This document shows positions 8,153-16,327 of a stretch of DNA of 61,357 nt, in pieces. Within the stretch, counting starts at the first letter, position 1, and each line of letters begins with the position of its first letter. The notes under the pieces were generated by a model, which was not told the origin of the DNA, did no database searches, and saw nothing but the letters and a program-made list of their open reading frames with translations. This stretch comes from Thermoplasmata archaeon (GTDB lineage Archaea > Thermoplasmatota > Thermoplasmata > Thermoplasmatales > Thermoplasmataceae). Location of the stretch: the NCBI GenBank assembly GCA_021835025.1, contig JAKBQY010000057.1, forward strand, positions 1-61,357, read 5' to 3'. A program made the position numbers and the translations under genes.

Positions 8153-8917
8153 TCAATGGGGGTAGAATATTACAAAAATATATGATAAAATTATCATAAC
8201 TATTGTCAATGATGTTCCCCCTATGATAAAGTTAAGAAATTTTTTATTATATATGACAAAAAGAAAGAAATTTACTATTTCCTTCATTTTTAATTTTGAT
8301 TTTCCCTCTGTTCTTTTTACAAATACAACGGGGAATTCGGTTATTTTGAATCCATTTCCATTCAATCTTTTCAGAATATCCACCTGACCAACATAGCCAT
8401 TTTCCAGATCCACCTGAGTTGATAGAAAATTGCATGCTCTTCTGCTGTATATTCTGAAGCCAGAGGTACAATCCTTTATATTTATATCGAAAGAAACATG
8501 AAATAATAAATTTGCAACCTTGCTTATCCCTCTTCTGATAAACTCATCGTTTGAAATTCCATTCTCTGTATATCTGGAACCTATAACAAGATCAGATGAT
8601 GTTTTTATTGCCTGATCAATCATGCCTTTTATGTCTTCAGGTTTGTGTGAAAGATCAGCATCCATAATTACAACATAATCAGAATTTGAAAGGCGCATTC
8701 CATCTATTTCTGCACTTATAAGACCCATTCTATTCTGTCTGAACAGAAAGTGAACATTTGGAAATTCCTTTTTTAAACTAGCCGTTCCATCCGTTGATCC
8801 GTCATCTATAACGTATATTGATTCAAAACTTTCCTGGTTCAACCTATTAATTAACCTTATCAAATTATTTTTTTCGTTTAAGGATGGAATGATAATGCTT
8901 GCCCTATTATTTATCAT
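8153..8917 (-). CDS. family 2 glycosyltransferase, dolichyl-phosphate sugar type
   Basis: Transfers a sugar from a nucleotide donor, most likely to a polyprenyl phosphate, for protein or lipid glycosylation at the membrane. The 254 residues open with the GT-A fold start (IIPSLNEKNNL), then VIDDGSTDGT, the metal-binding DAD in VVIMDADLSHKPED (around residue 92), and GSRY. A single hydrophobic helix ends the protein (about 225-252). Layout and length match DPM1-like enzymes with one C-terminal anchor. It stands alone on the minus strand. Confidence 0.88.
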   Translation of the reverse strand: MINNRASIIIPSLNEKNNLIRLINRLNQESFESIYVIDDGSTDGTASLKKEFPNVHFLFRQNRMGLISAEIDGMRLSNSDYVVIMDADLSHKPEDIKGMIDQAIKTSSDLVIGSRYTENGISNDEFIRRGISKVANLLFHVSFDINIKDCTSGFRIYSRRACNFLSTQVDLENGYVGQVDILKRLNGNGFKITEFPVVFVKRTEGKSKLKMKEIVNFFLFVIYNKKFLNFIIGGTSLTIVMIILSYIFVIFYPH

Positions 8918-8995
8918 ATATTTATTTACTGTTATTATAAATGTATTATTTAATTTTTTGTCTTACAACAACTGCCAAAAAAATCAAAATAAAAA

Positions 8996-9955
8996 TTAAA
9001 GGGAGATTTTTCCTGGAATTTTTGGAAACGTTGACGCATCCTCAATTTTCCCAAGCCCGCAAACGAATCTTGTAAATCTCTCTATGCCTATCCCAAACCC
9101 GCATGACATTTTTATTCCGTGTTTTGCAAGTTCTATAAACCACTTAAACTGCTCCTCAGTTTGATCCTTTTTATGTATTCTCTCAAGTATTTTTGACAGT
9201 TCAAATTCTCTTTCACCGCCTGATGAGGCTTCTTGAAATCCTTCTGGCCATACAAGATCCATATCCCTAAGTATTCCGGGTTTATCTGGATATTCCCTGT
9301 CATAAAATTCTCTCTCCTTTAAAGGTATATCTATTACCCATATTGGAGAATCATATAATTGCGATATCTTTTTTTCAAAATCCTTTCCATATTTCTCCTC
9401 AGCTTCTGTATATGTTATTTTTGGGAATGGTTTTTTATAATCTGGAAGTTTTCTGTTAAAAAATTCAAGTTCTTCGGGATGTTCCTTCTTTATTCTTTCT
9501 ATTGTATATATAACAAGATCTTCTGCCAGATCCATCATTTCCTCCCTGGTTTTCTCCAGAGCCTCTATATCGATCTGTGTAAATTCGTATAAATGCCTCC
9601 CAGAGGTTGCCCTCTCCTCACTTTCGAGTCTTATGTTTGGGGACATGATGAATATTTTTTTCAGTTCCTGTACTGCTATTTGTTTATGAAAAATCATGCT
9701 TTTTGTCAGCCACATATCTCCACCATATGCAGATATCTTTGGATCGTAAACTGGGTGGTTCAGTGGATCGGTAAGTGGGGATATTATAATTGGGGAAATT
9801 TCTGTATATTCTTTTGACCTTAAAAAGTCCATAACGTATGACCGAATGTAGCTCTGTACCTTTATGGCATGCTGCACTCTTTTATCTGATAAATGCTCTA
9901 TAGCTTTATCTATCTCTTTTTTAACATATTCATCTTTTTTATTTATTGTTTCCAT
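8996..9955 (-). CDS. AsnRS-like asparagine synthetase, no anticodon domain
   Basis: Class II aminoacyl-tRNA synthetase catalytic core of about 319 residues with motif 2 (IFIMSPNIRLESEE) and motif 3 (GFGIGIERFTRF), plus the AspRS/AsnRS-type GGDMWLTKS and YEFTQIDIE. The N-terminal OB-fold that binds the anticodon is missing. In archaea such AspRS/AsnRS paralogues include a true asparagine synthetase of the AsnA kind, which is my preferred function. The ATG at 9955 sits about 27 bases after a TATA-like TTTATAAA on the minus strand; a TTG at 9976 is the longer alternative. It is divergent from an Lrp/AsnC regulator. Confidence 0.85.
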   Translation of the reverse strand: METINKKDEYVKKEIDKAIEHLSDKRVQHAIKVQSYIRSYVMDFLRSKEYTEISPIIISPLTDPLNHPVYDPKISAYGGDMWLTKSMIFHKQIAVQELKKIFIMSPNIRLESEERATSGRHLYEFTQIDIEALEKTREEMMDLAEDLVIYTIERIKKEHPEELEFFNRKLPDYKKPFPKITYTEAEEKYGKDFEKKISQLYDSPIWVIDIPLKEREFYDREYPDKPGILRDMDLVWPEGFQEASSGGEREFELSKILERIHKKDQTEEQFKWFIELAKHGIKMSCGFGIGIERFTRFVCGLGKIEDASTFPKIPGKISL

Positions 9956-10019
9956 AACTTGAGTATTACTTTTCAATTTATAAACGTTTTACCATGTTTT
10001 CTGTTGATAAATCAAACGA

Positions 10020-10030
10020 TTTAAATATAT
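10020..10030 (+). promoter_or_regulatory. TATA box of the Lrp-family gene
   Basis: TTTAAATATAT lies about 25 bases before the ATG at 10049, indicating a leaderless transcript. The 93-base gap to the divergent asparagine synthetase-like gene must hold both promoters and any operator. Confidence 0.55.
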
Positions 10031-10048
10031 AATTGTCATTTTGGTATA

Positions 10049-10492
10049 ATGTTGGAAAATATCGATAAAAAAGATATGAAAATAATAGATTATTTGAAAG
10101 AACATGGAAGGGACAAAATATCGGATATTTCGAATTCTCTTGATATTCCTAGGGCCACAATTTTTGAAAGAATGGAAAGACTCAAAAAAGATGGTTTTAT
10201 CAAAAAATTTACAGTTGATCTTAATTATGAAAAACTTGGTTATTCTGTATTAGCATACATACTTATCGAATATGACCCAAAGGCAAAAACAGATCAGAGA
10301 ACACTGTGCTTCAATCTTTCAAAACTCGATAACGTCATTTCAGCATCAATTGTAACCGGAAACTGGGATATAATTATAATGTCATCACATAAATCAATGA
10401 AGGACCTTTCAACATTTGTGCTTGAAAAATTAAGAGTTATGGATGGTATTGGTAAAAGTTTAACGGTGCCATTATTCGAAAAAGTATTATAA
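10049..10492 (+). CDS. Lrp/AsnC family transcription regulator
   Basis: 147-residue feast/famine regulator. N-terminal helix-turn-helix (DKKDMKIIDYLKEHGRD, then ISDISNSLDIPRATIFERME, residues 5-45) followed by a C-terminal RAM domain (about 70-145) for effector binding and oligomerisation. Divergent to the asparagine synthetase-like gene, so control of that gene by amino-acid level is likely, echoing the bacterial asnC-asnA pair; this is inference from context. The next feature downstream is tRNA-Ser. Confidence 0.92.
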   Translation: MLENIDKKDMKIIDYLKEHGRDKISDISNSLDIPRATIFERMERLKKDGFIKKFTVDLNYEKLGYSVLAYILIEYDPKAKTDQRTLCFNLSKLDNVISASIVTGNWDIIIMSSHKSMKDLSTFVLEKLRVMDGIGKSLTVPLFEKVL

Positions 10493-10514
10493 AAATAAAT
10501 AATATACCTATGTT

Positions 10515-10597
10515 GCTGGGATAGCCTAGCCTGGTAGGGCGCAGGTCTGGAAAACCTGTGCTGTAATAGCTCGGGAGTTCAAATCTCCCTCCCAGCG
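10515..10597 (+). tRNA. tRNA-Ser (anticodon GGA)
   Basis: 83-base class II tRNA. Acceptor stem GCTGGGA/TCCCAGC with discriminator G, D-arm with GGTAGGGC, anticodon stem CAGGT/ACCTG with loop CTGGAAA (anticodon GGA, reading UCC/UCU), a long variable arm (about 14 bases, as expected for serine), and T-arm GGGAG-TTCAAAT-CTCCC. No intron. CCA is not encoded. A run of five T follows directly and may end transcription. Confidence 0.95.
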
Positions 10598-10612
10598 TTT
10601 TTATCACAGTGA

Positions 10613-10642
10613 GTGGGAAAACCCACACCATTTATGGGTGGG
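10613..10642 (+). other. mutually exclusive hairpins after tRNA-Ser
   Basis: Two stems share one strand: GTGGG (10613-10617) can pair with CCCAC (10622-10626) around a four-A loop, or CCCACACC (10622-10629) can pair with GGGTGGG (10636-10642) with one bulged A. The sequence continues GATGAAAGTGAAT, which reminds me of ends of IS200/IS605-type elements, but no transposase is nearby. Its role is unknown; the gap 10598-10840 holds no gene. Confidence 0.4.
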
Positions 10643-10840
10643 ATGAAAGTGAATCTATGTCGATCATTGAGAGTTAGAAAAATAGGAGAAATTTTGTCTG
10701 GATAAATTTTTGATCTACTGATAGAGCGGGATTTTTAACTTAAAATATTGAATTATCCAAAATTGCAATTGTTTCAAAAACGTTTGTGAGTGCACCGCTA
10801 TTCTTTTCTAGATATGCACTCTTTGGTGGAAAAATAAAGT

Positions 10841-11863
10841 TCATTTAATTTTTTCGGCGTTTAGATATAATGTTTCCATTCTTATGTCCTCTATTCTTGT
10901 TAATCTTCCACCAACCGTGAATACTTGATTCTCTGTTTCTATTATATATGAATTTTTATATCCAGGTATAATATCTGTACCTTTGATTATTCCGGACACG
11001 TCAACTTCCCCATTCTGTGTTATTCCTATTACCCTTCCATCAAGTTTATACCCATTGTTTAAAAACATATTAATGGCTTCACATGATATCCATGATGTAT
11101 TGAAAATCCATTTATTGTGTATCTGGAATTTTGAGATATATATTGAAGGTTTCCATATAATATTATAGTAATAATAATTTATTATATGAATCATTTCCTC
11201 TTCCTGAAAATCAATGGCGTATTTACTTTTTATATTAAAATTATCAACCTGTACAATAGATTCATTTCTATCCTTGATAATAATTTCTGGAGATATTCCT
11301 GGCCTTCTTTTTATCACTGCTATATTCATAAGGTCATTAATATCATAACGATCTGAATCCGGGAATATTGTCAAAAATATAGAGACTCCCCTCTCCGAAG
11401 CTTCTATGAGATATCTATCAAGATATTTTAAAAGTGGCAGTTTAAATGATGCAATTATCTCATTTTCTGCCCTTATTACCATGTCTTTCATTTGTTCCCT
11501 GATTAACAATTCATTGTCCAGATACCATAAATATGGATTGTATTTTTTGAAATTTGGTGCTGAGTTTTCAACTACCTTTGCTAGATTTTCCTTATATGTT
11601 TTGAGATCATCAATGATTTTGTTCAATGCTATTTCCACCGGTACAGCTCTGTATATCTTCTTCTTCCCAGGGCTAACTTCTATTAAGCCTTTAGTCATTA
11701 AATTGTTGAAAAGGTCATAAACTCTTGGTTGTGGTATACCTGCAGTTGAAACAATTGAGGTCGATGTTTGAGGTCCATTTAATAGAAGAGTTTTATACAC
11801 CTTTATTTCATACGGTGACAGGCCGAATTTCGATAATTTTTCAAAGACTTCATCATCATTCAT
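10841..11863 (-). CDS. TrmB-family transcription regulator
   Basis: 340-residue regulator. The N-terminal winged helix (about 1-75) has the TrmB family pattern: LSKFGLSPYEIKVYKTLL, then GIPQPRVYDLFNNLMTKGLI. A coiled segment links it to the TrmB C-terminal region (from about residue 105) with the phospholipase D-like and sugar-binding fold. Family members sense sugars or related ligands and act as repressors or activators of transport and glycolytic/gluconeogenic genes. No sugar transport genes are adjacent, so its targets are unknown. Confidence 0.9.
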   Translation of the reverse strand: MNDDEVFEKLSKFGLSPYEIKVYKTLLLNGPQTSTSIVSTAGIPQPRVYDLFNNLMTKGLIEVSPGKKKIYRAVPVEIALNKIIDDLKTYKENLAKVVENSAPNFKKYNPYLWYLDNELLIREQMKDMVIRAENEIIASFKLPLLKYLDRYLIEASERGVSIFLTIFPDSDRYDINDLMNIAVIKRRPGISPEIIIKDRNESIVQVDNFNIKSKYAIDFQEEEMIHIINYYYYNIIWKPSIYISKFQIHNKWIFNTSWISCEAINMFLNNGYKLDGRVIGITQNGEVDVSGIIKGTDIIPGYKNSYIIETENQVFTVGGRLTRIEDIRMETLYLNAEKIK

Positions 11864-11914
11864 AAAACATAATTACATGCATATAAATAAATATTTATAT
11901 AGAATAGTATAAAT

Positions 11915-12502
11915 TTATAATTTACCAATATCATTTACTATGTTGATATCCAGTGGTTGTTCGCCTGGTTCCCATCCAGCAGGTATTGCACACATATGCC
12001 CTGCACCCTCAGGTGTATCATGCAAAAGTTTTAATCCCATGAATGCTCCATATATGTGCCTTACATCTTTTCCAAGCCCATCGTTGAATACTGAAAGGTA
12101 TTGGACTTTTCCTTCCGGATCAATTATCACTAATCCTCTCTGCGCCTGATATCCTTTTGTGTCCAGAAATCCATAATTTTTAGCTATTTCCTTTGTGTAG
12201 TCATCTATCAATGGTATTTTGCTTTTGCTCACTCTTGGCGAAGTATCACACCAGGCCTTATGTGAAAATACTGAATCTTCACTGATCCCAAAAACCTGTG
12301 CCCCCTCTTTTAAGAACTTGTCATAAGAACCCATCAAAGCTTCAATATCTGTTGCGCAGACAAATGTAAAATCTCCAGGGTAGAAGGTCAGAATGACCCA
12401 TTTGCCTCTGTAATCCGATAGCTTAACCGTTTTTATTTCCTTTTTTTCCGGGAAATATGTATCTGATTTAAATTCCGGTGCTGCTTCTCCTATCTGTATC
12501 AT
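11915..12502 (-). CDS. peroxiredoxin (2-Cys, AhpC type)
   Basis: Thiol peroxidase that reduces hydrogen peroxide and organic peroxides. In 195 residues it has the catalytic segment FYPGDFTFVCATD with the peroxidatic cysteine around residue 50, and the downstream GHMCAIPAGWEPGE with a likely resolving cysteine near residue 170. The substitution of Ala for the common Pro after the catalytic Cys (VCATD versus VCPTE) is mild. A TATA-like stretch lies near 12526-12537 on the minus strand, 25-30 bases before the ATG. It is divergent from the DtxR-type iron/manganese regulator, a sensible partner for oxidative defence. Confidence 0.92.
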   Translation of the reverse strand: MIQIGEAAPEFKSDTYFPEKKEIKTVKLSDYRGKWVILTFYPGDFTFVCATDIEALMGSYDKFLKEGAQVFGISEDSVFSHKAWCDTSPRVSKSKIPLIDDYTKEIAKNYGFLDTKGYQAQRGLVIIDPEGKVQYLSVFNDGLGKDVRHIYGAFMGLKLLHDTPEGAGHMCAIPAGWEPGEQPLDINIVNDIGKL

Positions 12503-12677
12503 ATTTATCGGTTGAATATAAGAAAATGATATATTAATTTAATTATTCTGTAAAGCTAAATTAAATTTTAATATCCGATGAAATACCATCGAAAATCCAC
12601 ATTTTTTAAACAAATAGACCATTATATGTTTTGTTAATTCATGTTTATTTATAATTCTAATGCTACAACAAATTTAT

Positions 12678-12691
12678 TTAGGTATACCTAA
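12678..12691. promoter_or_regulatory. palindromic operator of the DtxR-type regulator
   Basis: TTAGGTATACCTAA is a perfect 14-base palindrome resembling the half-sites of the DtxR/IdeR consensus (TTAGGTTAGSCTAACCTAA). It lies about 25-30 bases after a TATA-like TTTATTTATA (around 12645-12654), thus over the expected transcription start, and 10 bases before the ATG at 12702. This is the position of an autoregulatory repressor site. Confidence 0.7.
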
Positions 12692-12701
12692 TATAGTTTT
12701 A

Positions 12702-13328
12702 ATGAAATTCAGAAACAACGAGGAGGATTATATCAAATCAATATATGCTTTTATAGAATCATTTGGGGAAGCAAATGAGAATTTAATCAGTGCCGACCTA
12801 AAAGTATCAATGCCAACCGTTTCAGAATATCTAAATAAACTTGAAAAAAGGAATATAATTAAAAAACTTAACAGAAAAATACTGTTAACCGGTTACGGGC
12901 ATAATTTAGCACTTCCAATTGTTAGAAAACATAGAATATCTGAGGTTTTCGCTGTCAAAATGCTCGATGTTCCATGGGAAGAAAGCCATGATGCGGTGAT
13001 GGATCTTGAACATACTATAAATGAAAACTATTTTAACAATCTTTTGAGGAATCTTGGAAATCCCCAAAAATGCCCACACGGAAATCCTATAAATCCAGGT
13101 AAATCAATTTTTGACATCAAGCTTGAAAATGCAAGTAATGGAAGTTATAAAATTTCAAGAATAACGTATGAAAATAAAAAATTGCTCCGTGAACTTGCAG
13201 ACATGCAGATTTTGCCTGAATCATCCATAAAGGTGGTCATTGATGGAGAGCCAGTAATTATCAATGACAATGGTGAATTAAAAATTACAGGAAAAAACAA
13301 ATCATCAATAAGAATAAAAAGTGATTGA
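12702..13328 (+). CDS. DtxR/MntR-family metal-dependent regulator
   Basis: 208-residue metalloregulator. The N-terminal winged helix (EEDYIKSIYAFIE, then ISADLKVSMPTVSEYLNKLEK) is followed by the metal-binding dimerisation domain with AVKMLDVPWEESHDAVMDLEHTI, CPHGNPI and a C-terminal SH3/FeoA-like domain (from about residue 130). I chose the ATG at 12702 because the upstream ATG at 12660 lies before the expected transcription start and would run through the palindromic operator. Its stop overlaps the start of an Nramp-type transporter gene by eight bases, so it likely controls metal uptake in response to Fe or Mn. Confidence 0.92.
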   Translation: MKFRNNEEDYIKSIYAFIESFGEANENLISADLKVSMPTVSEYLNKLEKRNIIKKLNRKILLTGYGHNLALPIVRKHRISEVFAVKMLDVPWEESHDAVMDLEHTINENYFNNLLRNLGNPQKCPHGNPINPGKSIFDIKLENASNGSYKISRITYENKKLLRELADMQILPESSIKVVIDGEPVIINDNGELKITGKNKSSIRIKSD

Positions 13329-14547
13329 TTTGCATGAAAATTTTGAAATAAATAAAAACAAAATAAAGTCATATTTAAAATTTTTTGGCCCTGCGTGGCT
13401 TGTAATGATTGCCGATATGGATGCTTCTAGTACTATAGGTGCTGCAGAAACAGGTGTTCTATTTAAATATGGTTTAATATGGTTTATGCTTATCCTGATT
13501 ATACCGCTATATATTGTTCAGGAAGTTTCAGGAAGAATTGGTATTGCCACTGGTTCTGGACTAGGCGATGTAATAAGAAAAAATTACAGCAGAAAAACAG
13601 CGCTTATTATGTCCTTTCCCATGGCATTAACTGATGTTATTACATATGTAATAGAATATGTTGGAATTGCAATAGGGCTGGAATTAATGGGAATGCCGGT
13701 GTTAATTTCATTGCCCATTATCTATATAATTCATTTATTTGTTGTATCAAAAAAAGAGTATAATACAACCGAAAGAATATTGATTCCGATCAGCCTTATT
13801 CTTATTGCTGCATTTGTTGCAGTATTATTTCTGCGTGGCCCGGTTAATTCCTCTCCATTTTACTTTGTTCCATCAACATCATATCTTTTCATTCTTGCTG
13901 TAAATGTTGGAGCTGTTATAATGCCATTTATGCTATTCTTCCAGGCTTCGGCAACTGCAAATAAGGTCGATGGTGTGCAAAAATCTGTAACAGAAAAACA
14001 TAACATAAAAAAGCAGGCAATGCGTTCAATGAAAATGGAAACGTTTCTTGGAGCAACGGTTTCAGAATTGCTAATGGTGATTATTGAAATGGCCTTTTCC
14101 GGTGTGTCCACAACCACCAACTTTGCATCTCCTGTTCAATTATCCAGTGTCCTCGATGTAATAGCAGGATCTTTTTCGCCTTATTTATTTGGAATTGGAT
14201 TGATTGCTGCTGGTTTCATTGCCCTTATTGTAATTTCACTGGGCAGTGCGTGGGGAATAGTGGAATCATTGGGCATTAAAAAAACCAATACATTCAAAGT
14301 ATATGTTCTGGAAAGTTTGCCTGCAGTGGTTTTGGGCATGATTGTTCCTGCAACGTTACTGGTCAATACAGTATTGAACCTGCTTGTAATTTTTGTATTT
14401 GTTTTGATAGGCCCGGGGGTCATTATGGGCTTAATAGCAGGGAATAAAAAAATCATGGACATTTATACAAGCAAATTAAAATATAGAATTGTATACTGGA
14501 TTAGCTTGATTTTTGTTGTGATGTTCGGTATTCTGGCACTTTATTAA
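13321..14547 (+). CDS. Nramp-like divalent metal transporter, divergent
   Basis: Eleven-helix-type membrane protein of 408 residues similar to the Nramp family (Mn/Fe uptake). GTG start overlapping the regulator gene by eight bases. In helix 1 the family motif DPGN appears as DASS (MIADMDASSTIGAAETG), and in helix 6 the AxxMPH region is IMPFMLFFQASA: the metal-binding Met is kept, the His is replaced by Phe. The family's metal ligand Asn in helix 1 is thus Ser. These changes place it in a divergent Nramp branch whose metal preference may differ. Coupling to a DtxR-type regulator still suggests Mn, Fe or a related ion. Confidence 0.85.
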   Translation: MIDLHENFEINKNKIKSYLKFFGPAWLVMIADMDASSTIGAAETGVLFKYGLIWFMLILIIPLYIVQEVSGRIGIATGSGLGDVIRKNYSRKTALIMSFPMALTDVITYVIEYVGIAIGLELMGMPVLISLPIIYIIHLFVVSKKEYNTTERILIPISLILIAAFVAVLFLRGPVNSSPFYFVPSTSYLFILAVNVGAVIMPFMLFFQASATANKVDGVQKSVTEKHNIKKQAMRSMKMETFLGATVSELLMVIIEMAFSGVSTTTNFASPVQLSSVLDVIAGSFSPYLFGIGLIAAGFIALIVISLGSAWGIVESLGIKKTNTFKVYVLESLPAVVLGMIVPATLLVNTVLNLLVIFVFVLIGPGVIMGLIAGNKKIMDIYTSKLKYRIVYWISLIFVVMFGILALY

Positions 14548-14552
14548 TGTGC

Positions 14553-15311
14553 CTATCTTTTGCCATCATCTTCTTTATCTGCCACTGCCTTCTTTGCTTT
14601 TTTGGTTTTTACTGTATTTGTCTTCAAAACACTCATGTTGTTTGATAAAAGATATCTGTATTTTTCCAGCAATGATTTAAAAATTTCATGTGAAGCGTTC
14701 ATATTGTCTATTATATCCTTATCATTTTCTGCCCTTAATTGCATTGTCTTTATTCTCTGTTCATTATTATAATTTCTTAATTGCAATTCAGAATTTTCAT
14801 TGACCTTTTTGTTATGCTCATTCAAAAGATTGTTATATTTGGTTCTAGTACCAGCGAGTTCTTCGTTCAGCGTTTTTAAATCCGCATTATTATTCCCTAT
14901 TGTTTTATTCATTTCAAGTATTTGCTTTTCCAAAGTATTTATCTGGTCATTGGCATTTTTTAATTTGCCTGTTAAGCTAGCAACAATGGCCTTATTCTCA
15001 TTATTAAGTGAAGATATTGAGTTTTGCATTGTATCCAACTTGTCAGCCAATATATTTATCTGCTGTGAATATTCTTCATTCAGGGCTCTTGCTTTTGATA
15101 GTTCATCATTAAGCATGTTTTCATTGTCAGAATATTTATCTAACTGGCCTCCTTGATTGGATATTTTATCATTAAGAGAACTATTTTCCTCCGTTAACTC
15201 TTCAATCTTTGAGTTTAAATTCGTTATAGACTCATTATTTGAATTTATGGTTTGTTTTAATTTGGCGATTTCGGTGTTTAATTCTTCTATTATCTTTTTT
15301 GCATTTGGCAT
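14553..15311 (-). CDS. long coiled-coil protein, 252 aa
   Basis: Almost the whole chain (residues 2-215) is a heptad-rich coiled coil with many Asn, Lys, Glu and Leu (for example SKIEELTEENSSLNDKIS), ending in a short basic tail (TKKAKKAVADKEDDGKR). No membrane segment, signal or enzyme motif is visible. Coiled-coil structure alone does not identify a function; roles in chromosome or cell organisation are possible. Convergent with the Nramp gene, six bases apart. Confidence 0.75.
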   Translation of the reverse strand: MPNAKKIIEELNTEIAKLKQTINSNNESITNLNSKIEELTEENSSLNDKISNQGGQLDKYSDNENMLNDELSKARALNEEYSQQINILADKLDTMQNSISSLNNENKAIVASLTGKLKNANDQINTLEKQILEMNKTIGNNNADLKTLNEELAGTRTKYNNLLNEHNKKVNENSELQLRNYNNEQRIKTMQLRAENDKDIIDNMNASHEIFKSLLEKYRYLLSNNMSVLKTNTVKTKKAKKAVADKEDDGKR

Positions 15312-15353
15312 AAAATGTTATTCCTTATGTAATATATAATACTTTTTATGAGG

Positions 15354-15941
15354 TTATTTGCCCAATTTTAACAGGAAATCCGAAATGTGTGAATTAAAGG
15401 AATTGTTATCATCAAGATAACAGGCATGCTGTCTTCCAACATTATAAAATTCAGCATTTTTATTGTATTTTATTAATAATTGATAATTATTTACAGGGGA
15501 AACCAGGTCATTTTTTCCCCACATTAACAACATGGGTTTATCGCCAATATTGCTGAGTTTGTTCTCATATTCTGAAACACCCACTGCCCCTGTCAGTATT
15601 AAAGCCTGGACCTTCTCAGGGTGATTAACGGCAAATCCAACAACGGCTTCGCCACCCATTGATGCTGCAAGTATTACTGTATTTTCCAGTTTCATGGCAT
15701 CAACAAATGTATTTATAAATTCCGATAGGGAAATATTCATGTTTGATGATTTGCCGAAGCCAGGAAAATCAACGGATATAGCATGAAAATTTGCACTGGC
15801 TATTGCTTCAATGGTTCCGGTTTCATCAAATGTCCTGCAATTGAATCGAGCGCCATGAAAAAGAAGGACTGGTTTTCCCTCGCCAGCTTCAATATAGTGA
15901 ATGTTCGCATCGCCAATGTTAATGAATCTGTCTTCCAACAT
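15354..15941 (-). CDS. alpha/beta hydrolase, 195 aa
   Basis: Small serine hydrolase. Oxyanion-region motif LLFHGARFN near residue 30, nucleophile elbow AASMGGEA (Ser near residue 95; the family GxSxG appears as AxSxG), a likely catalytic Asp in WGKNDLVS and His in GRQHACYL near the C-terminus. At 195 residues it lacks a full cap domain. Esterase or dienelactone-type activity is possible; the substrate cannot be told from sequence. It stands alone on the minus strand, downstream of the PEP synthase promoter region. Confidence 0.85.
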   Translation of the reverse strand: MLEDRFINIGDANIHYIEAGEGKPVLLFHGARFNCRTFDETGTIEAIASANFHAISVDFPGFGKSSNMNISLSEFINTFVDAMKLENTVILAASMGGEAVVGFAVNHPEKVQALILTGAVGVSEYENKLSNIGDKPMLLMWGKNDLVSPVNNYQLLIKYNKNAEFYNVGRQHACYLDDNNSFNSHISDFLLKLGK

Positions 15942-16327
15942 AACACTCTAATAAGCATATCTTTATTAAAAGTTTCTCTAATGAAAATTTAAATGATTAT
16001 ATTCATAAAATTTATTGATTTATAAAAGAATAATGAGGGTTTGCTAAATAATATAAAAGTAGATGGATAATAATATATAAAATACTTATATAAAACTTAT
16101 ATATTTTTATCTGTTATATAAATTTTATGTATTATTTTGACATTTAAAAATATTATGTTAATCACGTTCTAAATCAAGAAATTACAGGATTTCTGTTTCA
16201 TTTATTAAAAATTAACATTATCGATTTTAATATTTACCTACCTATAAAAAAATAAAATTTCGGCAATTGCCTTTTTTTTAAAAAAATTCGTAATAGAATT
16301 TAAATATAATAAAAAAATAAATAAATA
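15942..16327. promoter_or_regulatory. regulatory region upstream of PEP synthase
   Basis: 386 bases without a gene, extremely AT-rich. It contains the 13-mer ATTTCGGCAATTG (16257-16269), which also occurs upstream of malic enzyme at 53991-54003; here it is extended to the palindrome GGCAATTGCC (16262-16271) followed by eight T. A TATA box (TTTAAATAT, 16299-16307) lies about 25 bases before the ATG at 16328, so the mRNA is probably leaderless. Confidence 0.6.
16257..16269 (+). promoter_or_regulatory. shared 13-bp element, PEP synthase copy
   Basis: ATTTCGGCAATTG, identical to the copy upstream of the malic enzyme gene. It ends 58 bases before the start codon (59 for malic enzyme) and about 29 bases before the TATA box. 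An activator or repressor site common to two pyruvate/PEP enzymes is the likely meaning. Confidence 0.55.

Noticed and set aside
16262-16278. GGCAATTGCC plus T-run as an intrinsic terminator
   Set aside because: No plus-strand gene ends upstream within several hundred bases, and half of the motif recurs at malic enzyme without the T-run; a regulatory element fits better.
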